DNA from: Clavibacter sp. VKM Ac-2872
GTDB lineage: Bacteria > Actinomycetota > Actinomycetes > Actinomycetales > Microbacteriaceae
Direction of reading: 5' to 3'
NCBI RefSeq assembly: GCF_015351105.1
Contig: NZ_JADKRR010000001.1
Location: 1,593,069-1,657,068, forward strand
DNA: 64,000 bases
Shown: positions 18,279-26,691 of the stretch, piece after piece
Numbering within the stretch: position 1 is the stretch's first letter
Layout of the letters: every line of letters begins with the position of its first letter
Made by a program: the position numbers and the translations under genes
The notes under the pieces: model-generated
Told to the model about the DNA's origin: nothing
The model's database searches: none
The model's input: only the letters and a program-made list of their open reading frames with translations

Positions 18279-19823
18279 TCACCACTCGGCGACGCGGTAG
18301 TCCTTGAGGAAGACGCCCGAGATGTCCTCGCCGGCCTGACCCATGACGATGGGGTCGTACACGCGCGCGGCGCCGTCCACCAGGTCGAGCGGCGCGTGGA
18401 AGCCCTCCTCGGCGAGGCGCACCTTCGTGGGGTGGGGGCGCTCGTCGGTGATCCAGCCGGTGTCGACGCTCGTCATGAGGATGCCGTCGGTCTCGCGCAT
18501 CTCGCGCGCCGAGGTGCGGGTCATCATGTTGAGCGCGGCCTTCGCCATGTTCGTGTGCGGGTGGCCGGGGCCCTTGTACGCGCGGGCGAACTGGCCCTCC
18601 ATGGCGCTCACGTTCACGACGTACTTCCGGCGCGACGCCGACGCGGCCATCGCGGGGCGCAGCCGGCTGACGAGCAGGAACGGCGCCGTGACGTTGGCGA
18701 GCTGGACCTCGAGCATCTCGAGCGGATCCACCTCGTGCACGACCTGGGTCCAGCTGTTCGCGTCGTGCAGGTCGGGCACCAGGCCGCCCGCGTCGATGGC
18801 CGTGCCGGCCGCGAGACGGGCCAGCGACGAGGAGCCGGCCGTCATCGCGAGCTCGGTGACCTCGGCGGCCGTGATCCCCGTCGCGGTCGAGAGGATGGGG
18901 TGCGCCGCGACGGACGCGGCGAGGGCCGCCGGGTGCGCATCGGCCGTGTGGCCGAACGTGAGCAGCTCGGGGAGGTCGCCGTCCGGGAGGGGCGCCGCCT
19001 CGGCCTCCGACAGCGGCGCGTACGAGCCGGGGGAGCGGCGCACGGTCTGCGCGGCGTTGTTGATGAGGATGTCGAGGGGGCCGGCCGCGGCCACGGCGTC
19101 CGTGAGGCCGATGACCTGCGCCGGGTCGCGCAGGTCCAGGCCGACGATGCGCAGGCGGTGCACCCACTCGTGCGCGTCGGGCAGGCCGGCGAAGCGGCGG
19201 ACGGCGTCGCGCGGGAAGCGCGTGGTGATGGTGGTGTGCGCGCCGTCGCGGAGGAGGCGCAGCGCGATGTGCATGCCGATCTTCGCGCGGCCGCCCGTGA
19301 GGAGCGCCCGCATGCCCGACAGGTCGGTGCGGGCCTCGCGCTTCGCGTGGTTGAGGAGCGCGCAGTCGGGGCAGAGCTGGTGGTAGAACGCGTCGACCTG
19401 CGTGTAGTGCTGCTTGCAGATGTAGCAGGGCCGGGAGCGCAGGAGCGTGCCCGCGGTGGGCTTCGCGGTCGTGATGGCGAGCGGGATCCCGCGGGTCTCG
19501 TCGTCGATGCGGTCGGGCGCGCCCGTGGCGGTGGCCGCGACGACGGCGCGGTCGGCGGTCGCGACGGCCTCGCGCTTCTCGAGCCGGCGGGCCTTCTTGA
19601 CCTGCTTGAACATGGAGGCGGTGGCGCGGCGGACGGCGACGAAGTCGGGGTGCTCCTCGTCGATGTCGGCGAGCGAGCCGAGCACGCGGAGGGCGACGGC
19701 GAGGTCGTCGGGATCGATGGCCGACCCGGGGGCGGCGACCTGGGCGGGCGCGGCGGCGTCGGGAACGGGGGCGACGGGATCCGCGGGGCGGGTGGGGTCG
19801 TCGGGCAGGGCGTCGGAGGGCAC
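18279..19823 (-). CDS. Short-chain dehydrogenase with N-terminal zinc-ribbon extension
   Basis: A 514-residue protein. Residues 1-130 are helical and Ala-rich. Four cysteines follow as CYIC (133, 136) and CPDC (151, 154), a likely zinc knuckle. From ~170 an SDR Rossmann domain shows LLTGGRAKIGMHIAL (cofactor loop), LINNAAQ and a YKGPGHPHTNMAK region in place of the usual YxxxK. The catalytic tyrosine spacing is non-standard. The GTG at 19823 lies 5 nt after TATCAT (leaderless pattern). Substrate unknown. Confidence 0.85.
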   Translation of the reverse strand: MPSDALPDDPTRPADPVAPVPDAAAPAQVAAPGSAIDPDDLAVALRVLGSLADIDEEHPDFVAVRRATASMFKQVKKARRLEKREAVATADRAVVAATATGAPDRIDDETRGIPLAITTAKPTAGTLLRSRPCYICKQHYTQVDAFYHQLCPDCALLNHAKREARTDLSGMRALLTGGRAKIGMHIALRLLRDGAHTTITTRFPRDAVRRFAGLPDAHEWVHRLRIVGLDLRDPAQVIGLTDAVAAAGPLDILINNAAQTVRRSPGSYAPLSEAEAAPLPDGDLPELLTFGHTADAHPAALAASVAAHPILSTATGITAAEVTELAMTAGSSSLARLAAGTAIDAGGLVPDLHDANSWTQVVHEVDPLEMLEVQLANVTAPFLLVSRLRPAMAASASRRKYVVNVSAMEGQFARAYKGPGHPHTNMAKAALNMMTRTSAREMRETDGILMTSVDTGWITDERPHPTKVRLAEEGFHAPLDLVDGAARVYDPIVMGQAGEDISGVFLKDYRVAEW

Positions 19824-19828
19824 AGGAG

Positions 19829-19834
19829 ATGATA
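19829..19834 (-). promoter_or_regulatory. -10 hexamer for leaderless SDR transcript
   Basis: On the minus strand TATCAT ends 5 nt before the GTG at 19823. Confidence 0.4.
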
Positions 19835-19883
19835 CCCGGGGCGTCGGGGTCTCCCGGGCGACGGGCGGTGGCCCGGGGCGGCG

Positions 19884-20147
19884 CTACATCGTGGTCGCGA
19901 ACCCGACCGCGGCGGCGATGACCGCCCAGAGGGCGATCGTGACGACCACCAGGGCGATGAGCCCGGTGCGGCGGTCGCGCCAGCGCGCCCGCTGCGCCTC
20001 GGGATCGACGGGCACGGCCTCCGGGGCCCGGACGCCGGCGGCCGCATCCTGCTCGGGCGCCGTCTGCCCATCCGCGTCGGTGTGCGGCGGGGAGACGTGG
20101 TCGAGCGGGGCGCGGTCGGGACGCGGGTCGAGCGGGAGGGACGGCAT
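19884..20147 (-). CDS. Small protein with C-terminal membrane helix
   Basis: An 87-residue protein. A Pro/Asp/Ala-rich soluble half and an RARWRDRR basic patch precede one helix (GLIALVVVTIALWAVIAAAV) that nearly ends the protein. The ATG at 20147 is the first in frame after the divergent intergenic region. It lies between the SDR and the helicase, divergent from the latter. No family recognised. Confidence 0.65.
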   Translation of the reverse strand: MPSLPLDPRPDRAPLDHVSPPHTDADGQTAPEQDAAAGVRAPEAVPVDPEAQRARWRDRRTGLIALVVVTIALWAVIAAAVGFATTM

Positions 20148-20234
20148 CCGCCGACCGTACGCGCTGACGACCCGAGGTCCCTGCTGCCTGTGGAGAACTC
20201 GGCGGCGGGGCGCGTGGGGGAGGATGGACGCATC

Positions 20235-22775
20235 ATGTCGGACACCGCGCTCGCCCCCACGCTCACCGAGGAGGCGGCCCGACTCGCCGTGGACGGGGCG
20301 ACCGACGACGCCATCTACGACGCGTTCGCCGAGTGGGCGATCGCGCGGGGGATCGAGCTGTACCCGGCGCAGGACGAGGCGGCGCTGGAGATCGCGTCGG
20401 GCGCGAACCTCATCCTCTCGACGCCGACGGGCACGGGGAAGTCGCTCGTCGCGGTGGCGGCGCACTTCGCGGCGCTCGCCCGGGGACGCCGTTCGTACTA
20501 CACCGCGCCGATCAAGGCTCTCGTCTCCGAGAAGTTCTTCGCGCTCGTGGAGCTGTTCGGCGCGGCGCAGGTGGGGTTGGTCACGGGCGACTCCTCCGTG
20601 AACCCGGACGCGCCCATCATCTGCTGCACCGCGGAGATCCTCGCCAACCGGTCGCTGCGCGGCGGCGCGGACACAAGCGTCGACCAGGTGGTGATGGACG
20701 AGTTCCACTTCTACGCGGATCCGCAGCGCGGCTGGGCCTGGCAGGTGCCGCTCCTGCTCCTGCCGCACGCGCAGTTCGTGCTCATGTCGGCGACGCTCGG
20801 CGACGTCACCGACCTCGCGGACGACCTCACCCGGCGCACGGGGCGGCCGACCGCGCGGATCACGGGCATCGAGCGTCCCGTGCCGCTCTTCTTCCACTAC
20901 GCCGTCACGCCCGTGCAAGAGACGGTCGAGGAGCTGCTCGACACCAAGCAGGCACCCGTCTACATCGTGCACTTCGCGCAGGCCGCGGCCCTCGAGCGGG
21001 CGCAGGCGCTGTCCAGCATCAAGATCGTCACGCGGGAGCAGCGGGACGAGATCGCGGAGATGATCGGCGGCTTCCGCTTCAGCACCGCGTTCGGCAAGAC
21101 GCTGTCGCGGCTCGTGCGCGCGGGGATCGGCGTGCACCACGCGGGCATGCTGCCGAAGTACCGGCGCCTCGTCGAGCAGCTCGCGCAGCAGGGGCTCCTC
21201 CGGGTGATCTGCGGCACCGACACGCTCGGCGTCGGCATCAACGTCCCCATCCGCACGGTGCTCTTCACGGGCCTCACCAAGTACGACGGCACCCGGATGC
21301 GGCAGCTCAACGCGCGCGAGTTCCACCAGATCGCCGGACGCGCGGGGCGTGCCGGCTACGACACCGCGGGGACCGTGGTCGCGCAGGCCCCCGAGCACGA
21401 GACCGAGAACATCAAGATGCTCGAGCGCGCGGGCGACGACGTGAAGAAGCGCCGGAAGCTCGTGCGGAAGAAGGCGCCCGAGGGCTTCGTCTCGTGGGGC
21501 GAGCCGAGCTTCCGCAAGCTCATCGACGCGGAGCCCGAGCGGCTGACGTCGAGCATGCAGGTGAGCCACGCGATGATGCTCAACGTCATCGCGCGCGGCG
21601 GCGACGTGTTCGCGAACATGCGGGCGCTCGTCGAGGACAACCACGAGCCGCGGGTCCGCCAGCTCGCGCTCGCGCGTCGTGCCCTCGCCATCTACCGCAC
21701 GCTGCGGACGGCCGGCATCGTCGAGCAGGTGGATGACCCCGACGGCGGGCCCACGCGGATCACGCTGACGGTCGACCTGCAGGCCGACTTCGCGCTCAAC
21801 CAGCCGCTGTCGCCGTTCGCGGTCGCGGTGTTCGAGATCCTCGACCGGGAGTCGCCGACGTACGCGCTCGACATGGTGAGCGTGGTCGAGGCGACCCTCG
21901 ACGACCCGCGGCCGATCCTCTCGCAGCAGCAGTTCAAGGCCCGTGGCGAGGCCGTGCAGGCGATGAAGGCCGAGGGCATCGAGTACGACCAGCGCATGGA
22001 GCTGCTCGAGGAGATCACCCACCCGAAGCCGCTCGAGGAGCTGCTCGACCAGTCGTTCGCGACCTACAGCGCGAGCCAGCCGTGGATCGGCGACTTCGCG
22101 CTCAGCCCGAAGTCGGTCGTCCGCGACATGTACGAGCGGGCGATGTCGTTCAGCGAGCTGATCTCCTTCTACGGGCTCATGCGCTCCGAGGGGCTCGTGC
22201 TCCGCTACCTCTCCGACGCGTTCCGCGCGCTGCGCCAGACCATCCCCGACGAGGCGAAGACCGAGGAGCTGCTCGACGTGATCGAGTGGCTCGGCGAGCT
22301 CGTGCGGCAGGTCGACTCGAGCCTGCTCGACGAGTGGGAGGAGCTGTCGCATCCGACCACGGCACTCGGCGACGCGCCCGTGCTGCCGCCCGCGCCGAAG
22401 CTGCTCACGTCGAACACGCGCGCGTTCCGGATCCTCGTGCGCAACGAGCTGTTCCGCCGGGTGCAGCTCGCGGCCCGCGAGGACCTCCAGGCCCTCGGCG
22501 AGCTCGACGGCGCCGCCGGGTTCGACGCGGACGCGTGGGGCGACGCGCTCGACGGCTACTTCGGCGAGTACGACCGGATCCTCACCGACGGCGACGCCCG
22601 CAGCCAGACGCTCGTGACGATCGAGGAGCGGCCGACGGAGTGGGTCGTGCGGCAGGCGCTGCACGACCCCGAGGGCGATCACGACTGGGGGATCGAGGCG
22701 ACCGTCGACCTCGACGCGTCGAACGAGGCAGGCGAGGCCGTCGTGCGCGTGACCCGCGTGGGCACCCTCTCGTGA
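20235..22775 (+). CDS. Ski2-like DEAD/DEAH-box helicase with DUF3516
   Basis: An 846-residue RNA/DNA helicase. Walker A is TPTGTGKS (63-70). The segments APIKALVSEKF, CCTAEIL, DEFH (155-158) followed by FYADPQRGWAWQ, and MSATLGDV are the Ski2-type motifs I-III. The second RecA domain has GVHHAGMLPKYR, GTDTLGVGINVP and QIAGRAGRAGYDT (motif VI). The C-terminal ~400 residues match the actinobacterial DUF3516 extension. Its stop overlaps the next start (GTGA). Specific substrate is unknown. Confidence 0.92.
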   Translation: MSDTALAPTLTEEAARLAVDGATDDAIYDAFAEWAIARGIELYPAQDEAALEIASGANLILSTPTGTGKSLVAVAAHFAALARGRRSYYTAPIKALVSEKFFALVELFGAAQVGLVTGDSSVNPDAPIICCTAEILANRSLRGGADTSVDQVVMDEFHFYADPQRGWAWQVPLLLLPHAQFVLMSATLGDVTDLADDLTRRTGRPTARITGIERPVPLFFHYAVTPVQETVEELLDTKQAPVYIVHFAQAAALERAQALSSIKIVTREQRDEIAEMIGGFRFSTAFGKTLSRLVRAGIGVHHAGMLPKYRRLVEQLAQQGLLRVICGTDTLGVGINVPIRTVLFTGLTKYDGTRMRQLNAREFHQIAGRAGRAGYDTAGTVVAQAPEHETENIKMLERAGDDVKKRRKLVRKKAPEGFVSWGEPSFRKLIDAEPERLTSSMQVSHAMMLNVIARGGDVFANMRALVEDNHEPRVRQLALARRALAIYRTLRTAGIVEQVDDPDGGPTRITLTVDLQADFALNQPLSPFAVAVFEILDRESPTYALDMVSVVEATLDDPRPILSQQQFKARGEAVQAMKAEGIEYDQRMELLEEITHPKPLEELLDQSFATYSASQPWIGDFALSPKSVVRDMYERAMSFSELISFYGLMRSEGLVLRYLSDAFRALRQTIPDEAKTEELLDVIEWLGELVRQVDSSLLDEWEELSHPTTALGDAPVLPPAPKLLTSNTRAFRILVRNELFRRVQLAAREDLQALGELDGAAGFDADAWGDALDGYFGEYDRILTDGDARSQTLVTIEERPTEWVVRQALHDPEGDHDWGIEATVDLDASNEAGEAVVRVTRVGTLS

Positions 22776-23701
22776 GCGACGCGCCGCGCCTACCCGACCT
22801 CGCCGGGCGGACGATCCTCGTCACCGGCGCCAACGGCGGCGTCGGGTTCTGGACGTCCGCGCAGCTCGCCGCCGCCGGCGCCCGGGTGCTGCTGGCCTGC
22901 CGCTCCGCGGAGCGCGGGGACACGGCTGCCCGCGCGATCGGAGCGCGCGTGCCGGGGGCCGAGGTCGACGTCGTCTCCCTCGACCTGGCGAGCCTCGCGA
23001 GCGTGGAGGCGTGCGTCGCCGCCGTCCGCGACGACCTCGACGCGATCGTCGCGAACGCCGGCATCACGCCCGCGGGCGGTCGCGCGCGCCATCGCCGGAC
23101 CACCGTCGACGGGTTCGAGGAGATGATGGGCACCAACGCGCTCGGGCACTTCGCGCTCGTGGCCGGGCTCGCGCCGCGGCTGCGGGCCGGGGGCCGCGTC
23201 GTGATGCTGGGATCCCTCGCCCACCGCTTCTCGCCGCTCGACCTCGGCGACCTCGCGGGGGAGCGGCGCATGCCCGCGCTCGTGCGCTACGGCCGGTCGA
23301 AGACGGCGTGCATGACGATCGCCGTCGAGCTCGACCGGCGGTGGCGGGCGGCGGGATCCGACCGCGTCGCCCTCTCCGCGCACCCCGGCTACGCGGTGGA
23401 CGCGCTGACGCCGCCGCAGGATCCCGCCCGCCGCCCGCACGGGATCGCCGCCGCGCGCCGACGGATCGCGGCGGCCGGCCGCGTCCTCGTGCAGGGCAAG
23501 GACGCCGGTGCGTGGCCGGTGGCGCACGCGGCCGCGGCCGACGGCGTCGCGGGCGGCTCCTTCTGGGGACCCGTTGGGCCGCTCGAGCTGAAGGGCGCGC
23601 CGGCTCCCGCGTTCGTCGCGGAGCACGCGCGGTCGCACGCCGTCGCCGAGCAGCTCTGGGCGGCCGCCGAGGACGCCACGGGGATCCGCTTCCGGCCCTG
23701 A
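22772..23701 (+). CDS. Short-chain dehydrogenase, retinol-dehydrogenase-like
   Basis: A 309-residue NAD(P)-dependent oxidoreductase. It has ILVTGANGGVGFWTSAQLA (cofactor loop), IVANAGI (NAG motif), LGSLAHRF (catalytic Ser region) and YGRSK, the YxxxK active site. The length and LACRSAERG motif fit the retinol-dehydrogenase-like subfamily, often broad-specificity aldehyde or ketone reductases. The GTG start overlaps the helicase stop, so translation is coupled, although no functional link is obvious. Confidence 0.9.
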   Translation: MSDAPRLPDLAGRTILVTGANGGVGFWTSAQLAAAGARVLLACRSAERGDTAARAIGARVPGAEVDVVSLDLASLASVEACVAAVRDDLDAIVANAGITPAGGRARHRRTTVDGFEEMMGTNALGHFALVAGLAPRLRAGGRVVMLGSLAHRFSPLDLGDLAGERRMPALVRYGRSKTACMTIAVELDRRWRAAGSDRVALSAHPGYAVDALTPPQDPARRPHGIAAARRRIAAAGRVLVQGKDAGAWPVAHAAAADGVAGGSFWGPVGPLELKGAPAPAFVAEHARSHAVAEQLWAAAEDATGIRFRP

Positions 23702-23726
23702 CGGCGCCGCCGCCCGTGGGACGGGC

Positions 23727-24845
23727 TCAGCCCTGCGGCGTCCCGAGCACGTCGTCGAGCGCGTCGCGGAAGGCCGCTGTCTCCTCGGGCGTGCCGACGG
23801 ACACCCGCAGCCAGCCCTCGGGCCCCGTCTCGCGGATGAGGACGCCGCGGTCGAGCAGCCCCTGCCACACGGCGTGCCGGTCCGGGAACCGGCCGAAGAG
23901 GACGAAGTTCGCATCCGACGGCGCCACCTCGAAGCCGCGGCCGCGGAGCCACTCGACGAGCCCGTCGCGCTCCTCGCGCAGCGACGCGACCTGGGCGAGC
24001 AGCACGCGGCTGTGCCGGAGCGCCGCGGTCGCGCTCACCTGCGTGATCCGCGACAGGTGGTACGGCAGGCGCACGATGCGGAGCGCGTCGACGACCGCGG
24101 GGGAGGCCGCCAGGTACCCGAGCCGGCCGCCCGCGAACGCGAAGGCCTTGCTCATGGTGCGCGAGACGATGAGGCGCGGGTGCTCCGGCAGCAGCGAGAT
24201 CGCCGTCGGCACGCCCTCGCGACGGAACTCGGCGTACGCCTCGTCGATCACCACGACGCCGGGCGCCACGGAGAGCACGTGCTCGATCTCGCGGGTCGTG
24301 AGCGCGGTGCCGGTCGGGTTGTTCGGCGAGGTGAGGAACACGACGCTCGGCTGGTGCTGCTCGACGAGCGCCGTGACGTTCGCGAGGTCCAGCGTGAAGT
24401 CGTCCTGGCGTCGGCCGGAGACCCAGGTGGTGAGGGTGTTGCGCGCGTACTCCGGGTACATCGCGTAGTGCGGCGCGAACGAGAGCGCGACGCGGTCGGT
24501 GCCGCCGAAGGCCTGGAGCACCTGCTGCAGCACCTCGTTGGATCCGTTCGCCGCCCACACGTTCTCCGGCCCGAGCGCCAGCCCGCTGTCGGCCGTGAGG
24601 TAGTCGGCGAGCTCGGTGCGGAGCTCGAGGAACTCGCGGTCCGGGTAGCGGTTGAGCCCGCGCGCGGCCTCGAGCACCGCCTCGCTCACCGCGACCGCGA
24701 CCTCCTCGGGCAGCGGGTACGGGTTCTCGTTCACGTTGAGGAGCACGGGCACGTCCAGCTGGGGGGCGCCGTAGGGCTCCTCGCCGCGGATCCCGTCGCG
24801 CAGGGGCAGGTCGGCGAGGGTGGTCTCGGACCAGTCGGGGCTCAT
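23727..24845 (-). CDS. hisC: Histidinol-phosphate aminotransferase
   Basis: A 372-residue class-I PLP enzyme converting imidazole-acetol phosphate to histidinol phosphate in histidine synthesis. The family N-terminus LNVNENPYPLP, the LNRYPDR turn, TSPNNPTGT, VVIDEAYAEF and SRTMSKAFAFAGGRLGY with the Schiff-base lysine are all present. The ATG has GAGGAG upstream. It stands alone, away from a his operon, so a broader aromatic aminotransferase role cannot be excluded. Confidence 0.9.
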   Translation of the reverse strand: MSPDWSETTLADLPLRDGIRGEEPYGAPQLDVPVLLNVNENPYPLPEEVAVAVSEAVLEAARGLNRYPDREFLELRTELADYLTADSGLALGPENVWAANGSNEVLQQVLQAFGGTDRVALSFAPHYAMYPEYARNTLTTWVSGRRQDDFTLDLANVTALVEQHQPSVVFLTSPNNPTGTALTTREIEHVLSVAPGVVVIDEAYAEFRREGVPTAISLLPEHPRLIVSRTMSKAFAFAGGRLGYLAASPAVVDALRIVRLPYHLSRITQVSATAALRHSRVLLAQVASLREERDGLVEWLRGRGFEVAPSDANFVLFGRFPDRHAVWQGLLDRGVLIRETGPEGWLRVSVGTPEETAAFRDALDDVLGTPQG

Positions 24846-24917
24846 GGGTCTCCTCGGGAGTCGTCTGGCTCCCATCCTCCCATCGACGTGCCCGGCGGCC
24901 GCCCGGCGTCGGGCGGC

Positions 24918-24923
24918 TAGGGT
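24918..24923 (+). promoter_or_regulatory. -10 hexamer for leaderless hydrolase transcript
   Basis: TAGGGT ends 6 nt before the ATG at 24930. Confidence 0.45.
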
Positions 24924-24929
24924 CGTCGG

Positions 24930-25859
24930 ATGCGCTCCCCCCTGGCCCGGCTCACCCGCGTCCGGCGGCCCGGGGACGTGCACCGCACCGAGTCGGCGCC
25001 GCCGCGCTGGCTGCTGCTCTCCCGCCGCTACGGCTCGCGCGCGATCCCGGTCGGCCACGACCTGGAGCGCCGCACCGTGCTCGGCTTCCGCATCGCGATC
25101 AAGGTGTTCCGGTCGCCGGGGGCGAACGCGGGCCGCACGCTCTCCAGCGCCCCGTCGGGCGTCGGCTCGGCCGGACCCACGGCGGTCCGGCCGTCGTTCG
25201 TGCTCGTGCACGGGATCGGGGTCTCCTCGCGCTACTTCCACCCCGTCGCCGCGCTCCTCGCCGAGCACGGCGCCGTCTACGCGGTCGACCTGCCCGGCTA
25301 CGGGGAGTCGCCGCGCGTGCGCCGCGACGTGACGCTGGCCGACCACGCGGCCGTCGTCGCGGAGGTCATCCGCATGCACGGCCTCGTGGATCCGGTCGTC
25401 GTCGGCCACTCCATGGGCTCGCAGATCGTGTCGCGGCTCGCCGTCGACCACCCGGAGGTCGCGGACCGGATCGTGCTCATGGCGCCGACGCTCGACCCGC
25501 GGAAGCGCGGCGTGATCCGCGCCGCCCTCGCGCTCGGCCACGACACCCTGCGCGAGCCGCTGCTGTCGAACGCGGTCGTGCTCGGCGACTACTTCCTGCG
25601 CTGCGGGATCCGCTACTACCTCGCGCAGCTGCCCCACCTCATCGCCGACCGCGTCGAGGACCGGGCCGGTCTCATCCGCGCGCGGACGCTCGTCGTCGTG
25701 GGCGACCGCGACACCGTGGTGGCGACCTCGTTCGCGCGCCACCTCGCCGACCGCATCCCGCGCGGCCGGCTGCACGTGGCGCACGGCCCGCACGTCGTCA
25801 TGTTCACGGACCCCGTGGGCGTCGCCCGGGCGATCGTCGAGCATGCCCGTGTCGGCTGA
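24930..25859 (+). CDS. Alpha/beta hydrolase
   Basis: A 309-residue alpha/beta-hydrolase. The oxyanion segment VLVHGIGVSSRYF, the nucleophile elbow VVGHSMGS, the acid region VVGDRDTVV and a C-terminal catalytic histidine in HGPHVVMF are all visible. The first ~85 residues form a basic extension without a signal peptide. It is a probable esterase, lipase or peptidase; substrate cannot be assigned. The next gene encodes another hydrolase 66 nt later. Confidence 0.87.
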   Translation: MRSPLARLTRVRRPGDVHRTESAPPRWLLLSRRYGSRAIPVGHDLERRTVLGFRIAIKVFRSPGANAGRTLSSAPSGVGSAGPTAVRPSFVLVHGIGVSSRYFHPVAALLAEHGAVYAVDLPGYGESPRVRRDVTLADHAAVVAEVIRMHGLVDPVVVGHSMGSQIVSRLAVDHPEVADRIVLMAPTLDPRKRGVIRAALALGHDTLREPLLSNAVVLGDYFLRCGIRYYLAQLPHLIADRVEDRAGLIRARTLVVVGDRDTVVATSFARHLADRIPRGRLHVAHGPHVVMFTDPVGVARAIVEHARVG

Positions 25860-25913
25860 TCCCGTGGCCGCCGGCCGCCCGACCTCCCCGGTGCCGGCCC
25901 CGGCCCCGGCGGG

Positions 25914-25919
25914 CAGGAT
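25914..25919 (+). promoter_or_regulatory. -10 hexamer for leaderless transcript
   Basis: CAGGAT ends 6 nt before the GTG at 25926. Confidence 0.35.
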
Positions 25920-25925
25920 GGGACG

Positions 25926-26660
25926 GTGACCGCCGCCGGACCCGACCCCCTGCCGCCGCTCACGCTCCTCCGGAAGGCGCTCGACTGGGCCCTCGACTAC
26001 GCCTACGTCCTCCGCTGGCAGGCGGCCGCCGCGATCTCCCGCGACGACGCCCGCTCCTTCGAGGACGGCCGCGACGACCGGCCGACCATCCTCGTGCTGC
26101 CCGGCGTCTACGAGCGCTGGCAGTTCATGCTCCCGATCATCCGGCGGCTGCACGCGCGCGGGCACGGCGTGCACGTGGTCGGCGCGCTCGGCGCGAACGT
26201 GGGCCGGATCGCCGAGATGTCGCGCCGCGCCCGCGCGTACCTCGAGGCGGAGGACCTGCGCGACGTCGTCATCGTCGCGCACAGCAAGGGCGGCCTCATC
26301 GGCAAGCACCTCATGGCGTTCGGCGACCCGGACCGCCGGATCCGCGCGATGGTCGCGATCAACGCGCCGTTCGGCGGATCCTCGTACGCGCGCCTCTTCC
26401 CGGTCCCGAGCATCCGCGACTTCTCGCCGCGGAACGCCGCGCTGGTGGAGCTCGGCCGCGCGCGCGAGGTCAACGGGCGGATCACGAGCGTCTTCGCGCG
26501 CTTCGACCCGCACATCCCGGGCGGGAGCTCGCTCGACGGCGCGACGGACGAGCGCGTCGAGGCGTCGGGCCACTTCCGGATCATGGGCGACGAGGACGTG
26601 CTGCGGCGGGTGGAGGCGGCGATCGACCGCGCCGGGACGCCACCCTCGGCTCTCGCCTGA
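25926..26660 (+). CDS. Alpha/beta hydrolase, lipase-like
   Basis: A 244-residue enzyme. ILVLPGVYERWQF forms the oxyanion region, and the nucleophile elbow is IVAHSKGG, the lipase-type S in HSKG. AINAPFGGS follows, as in triacylglycerol-lipase-like proteins. A late Asp and a His in SGHFRIMGD complete a possible triad. It is only distantly similar to the preceding hydrolase, so the pair is not a recent duplication. Confidence 0.82.
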   Translation: MTAAGPDPLPPLTLLRKALDWALDYAYVLRWQAAAAISRDDARSFEDGRDDRPTILVLPGVYERWQFMLPIIRRLHARGHGVHVVGALGANVGRIAEMSRRARAYLEAEDLRDVVIVAHSKGGLIGKHLMAFGDPDRRIRAMVAINAPFGGSSYARLFPVPSIRDFSPRNAALVELGRAREVNGRITSVFARFDPHIPGGSSLDGATDERVEASGHFRIMGDEDVLRRVEAAIDRAGTPPSALA

Positions 26661-26679
26661 CGCACCTCCGGGCGCGGCG

Positions 26680-26685
26680 CATACT
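26680..26685 (+). promoter_or_regulatory. -10 hexamer for leaderless MFS transcript
   Basis: CATACT ends 6 nt before the ATG at 26692. Confidence 0.35.
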
Positions 26686-26691
26686 GGGCAC

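Noticed and set aside
15957-19832. A 1291-codon plus-strand frame over fruA, ptsH and the SDR gene
   Set aside because: It crosses genes on both strands and a strong terminator, and its composition is that of a shadow frame.
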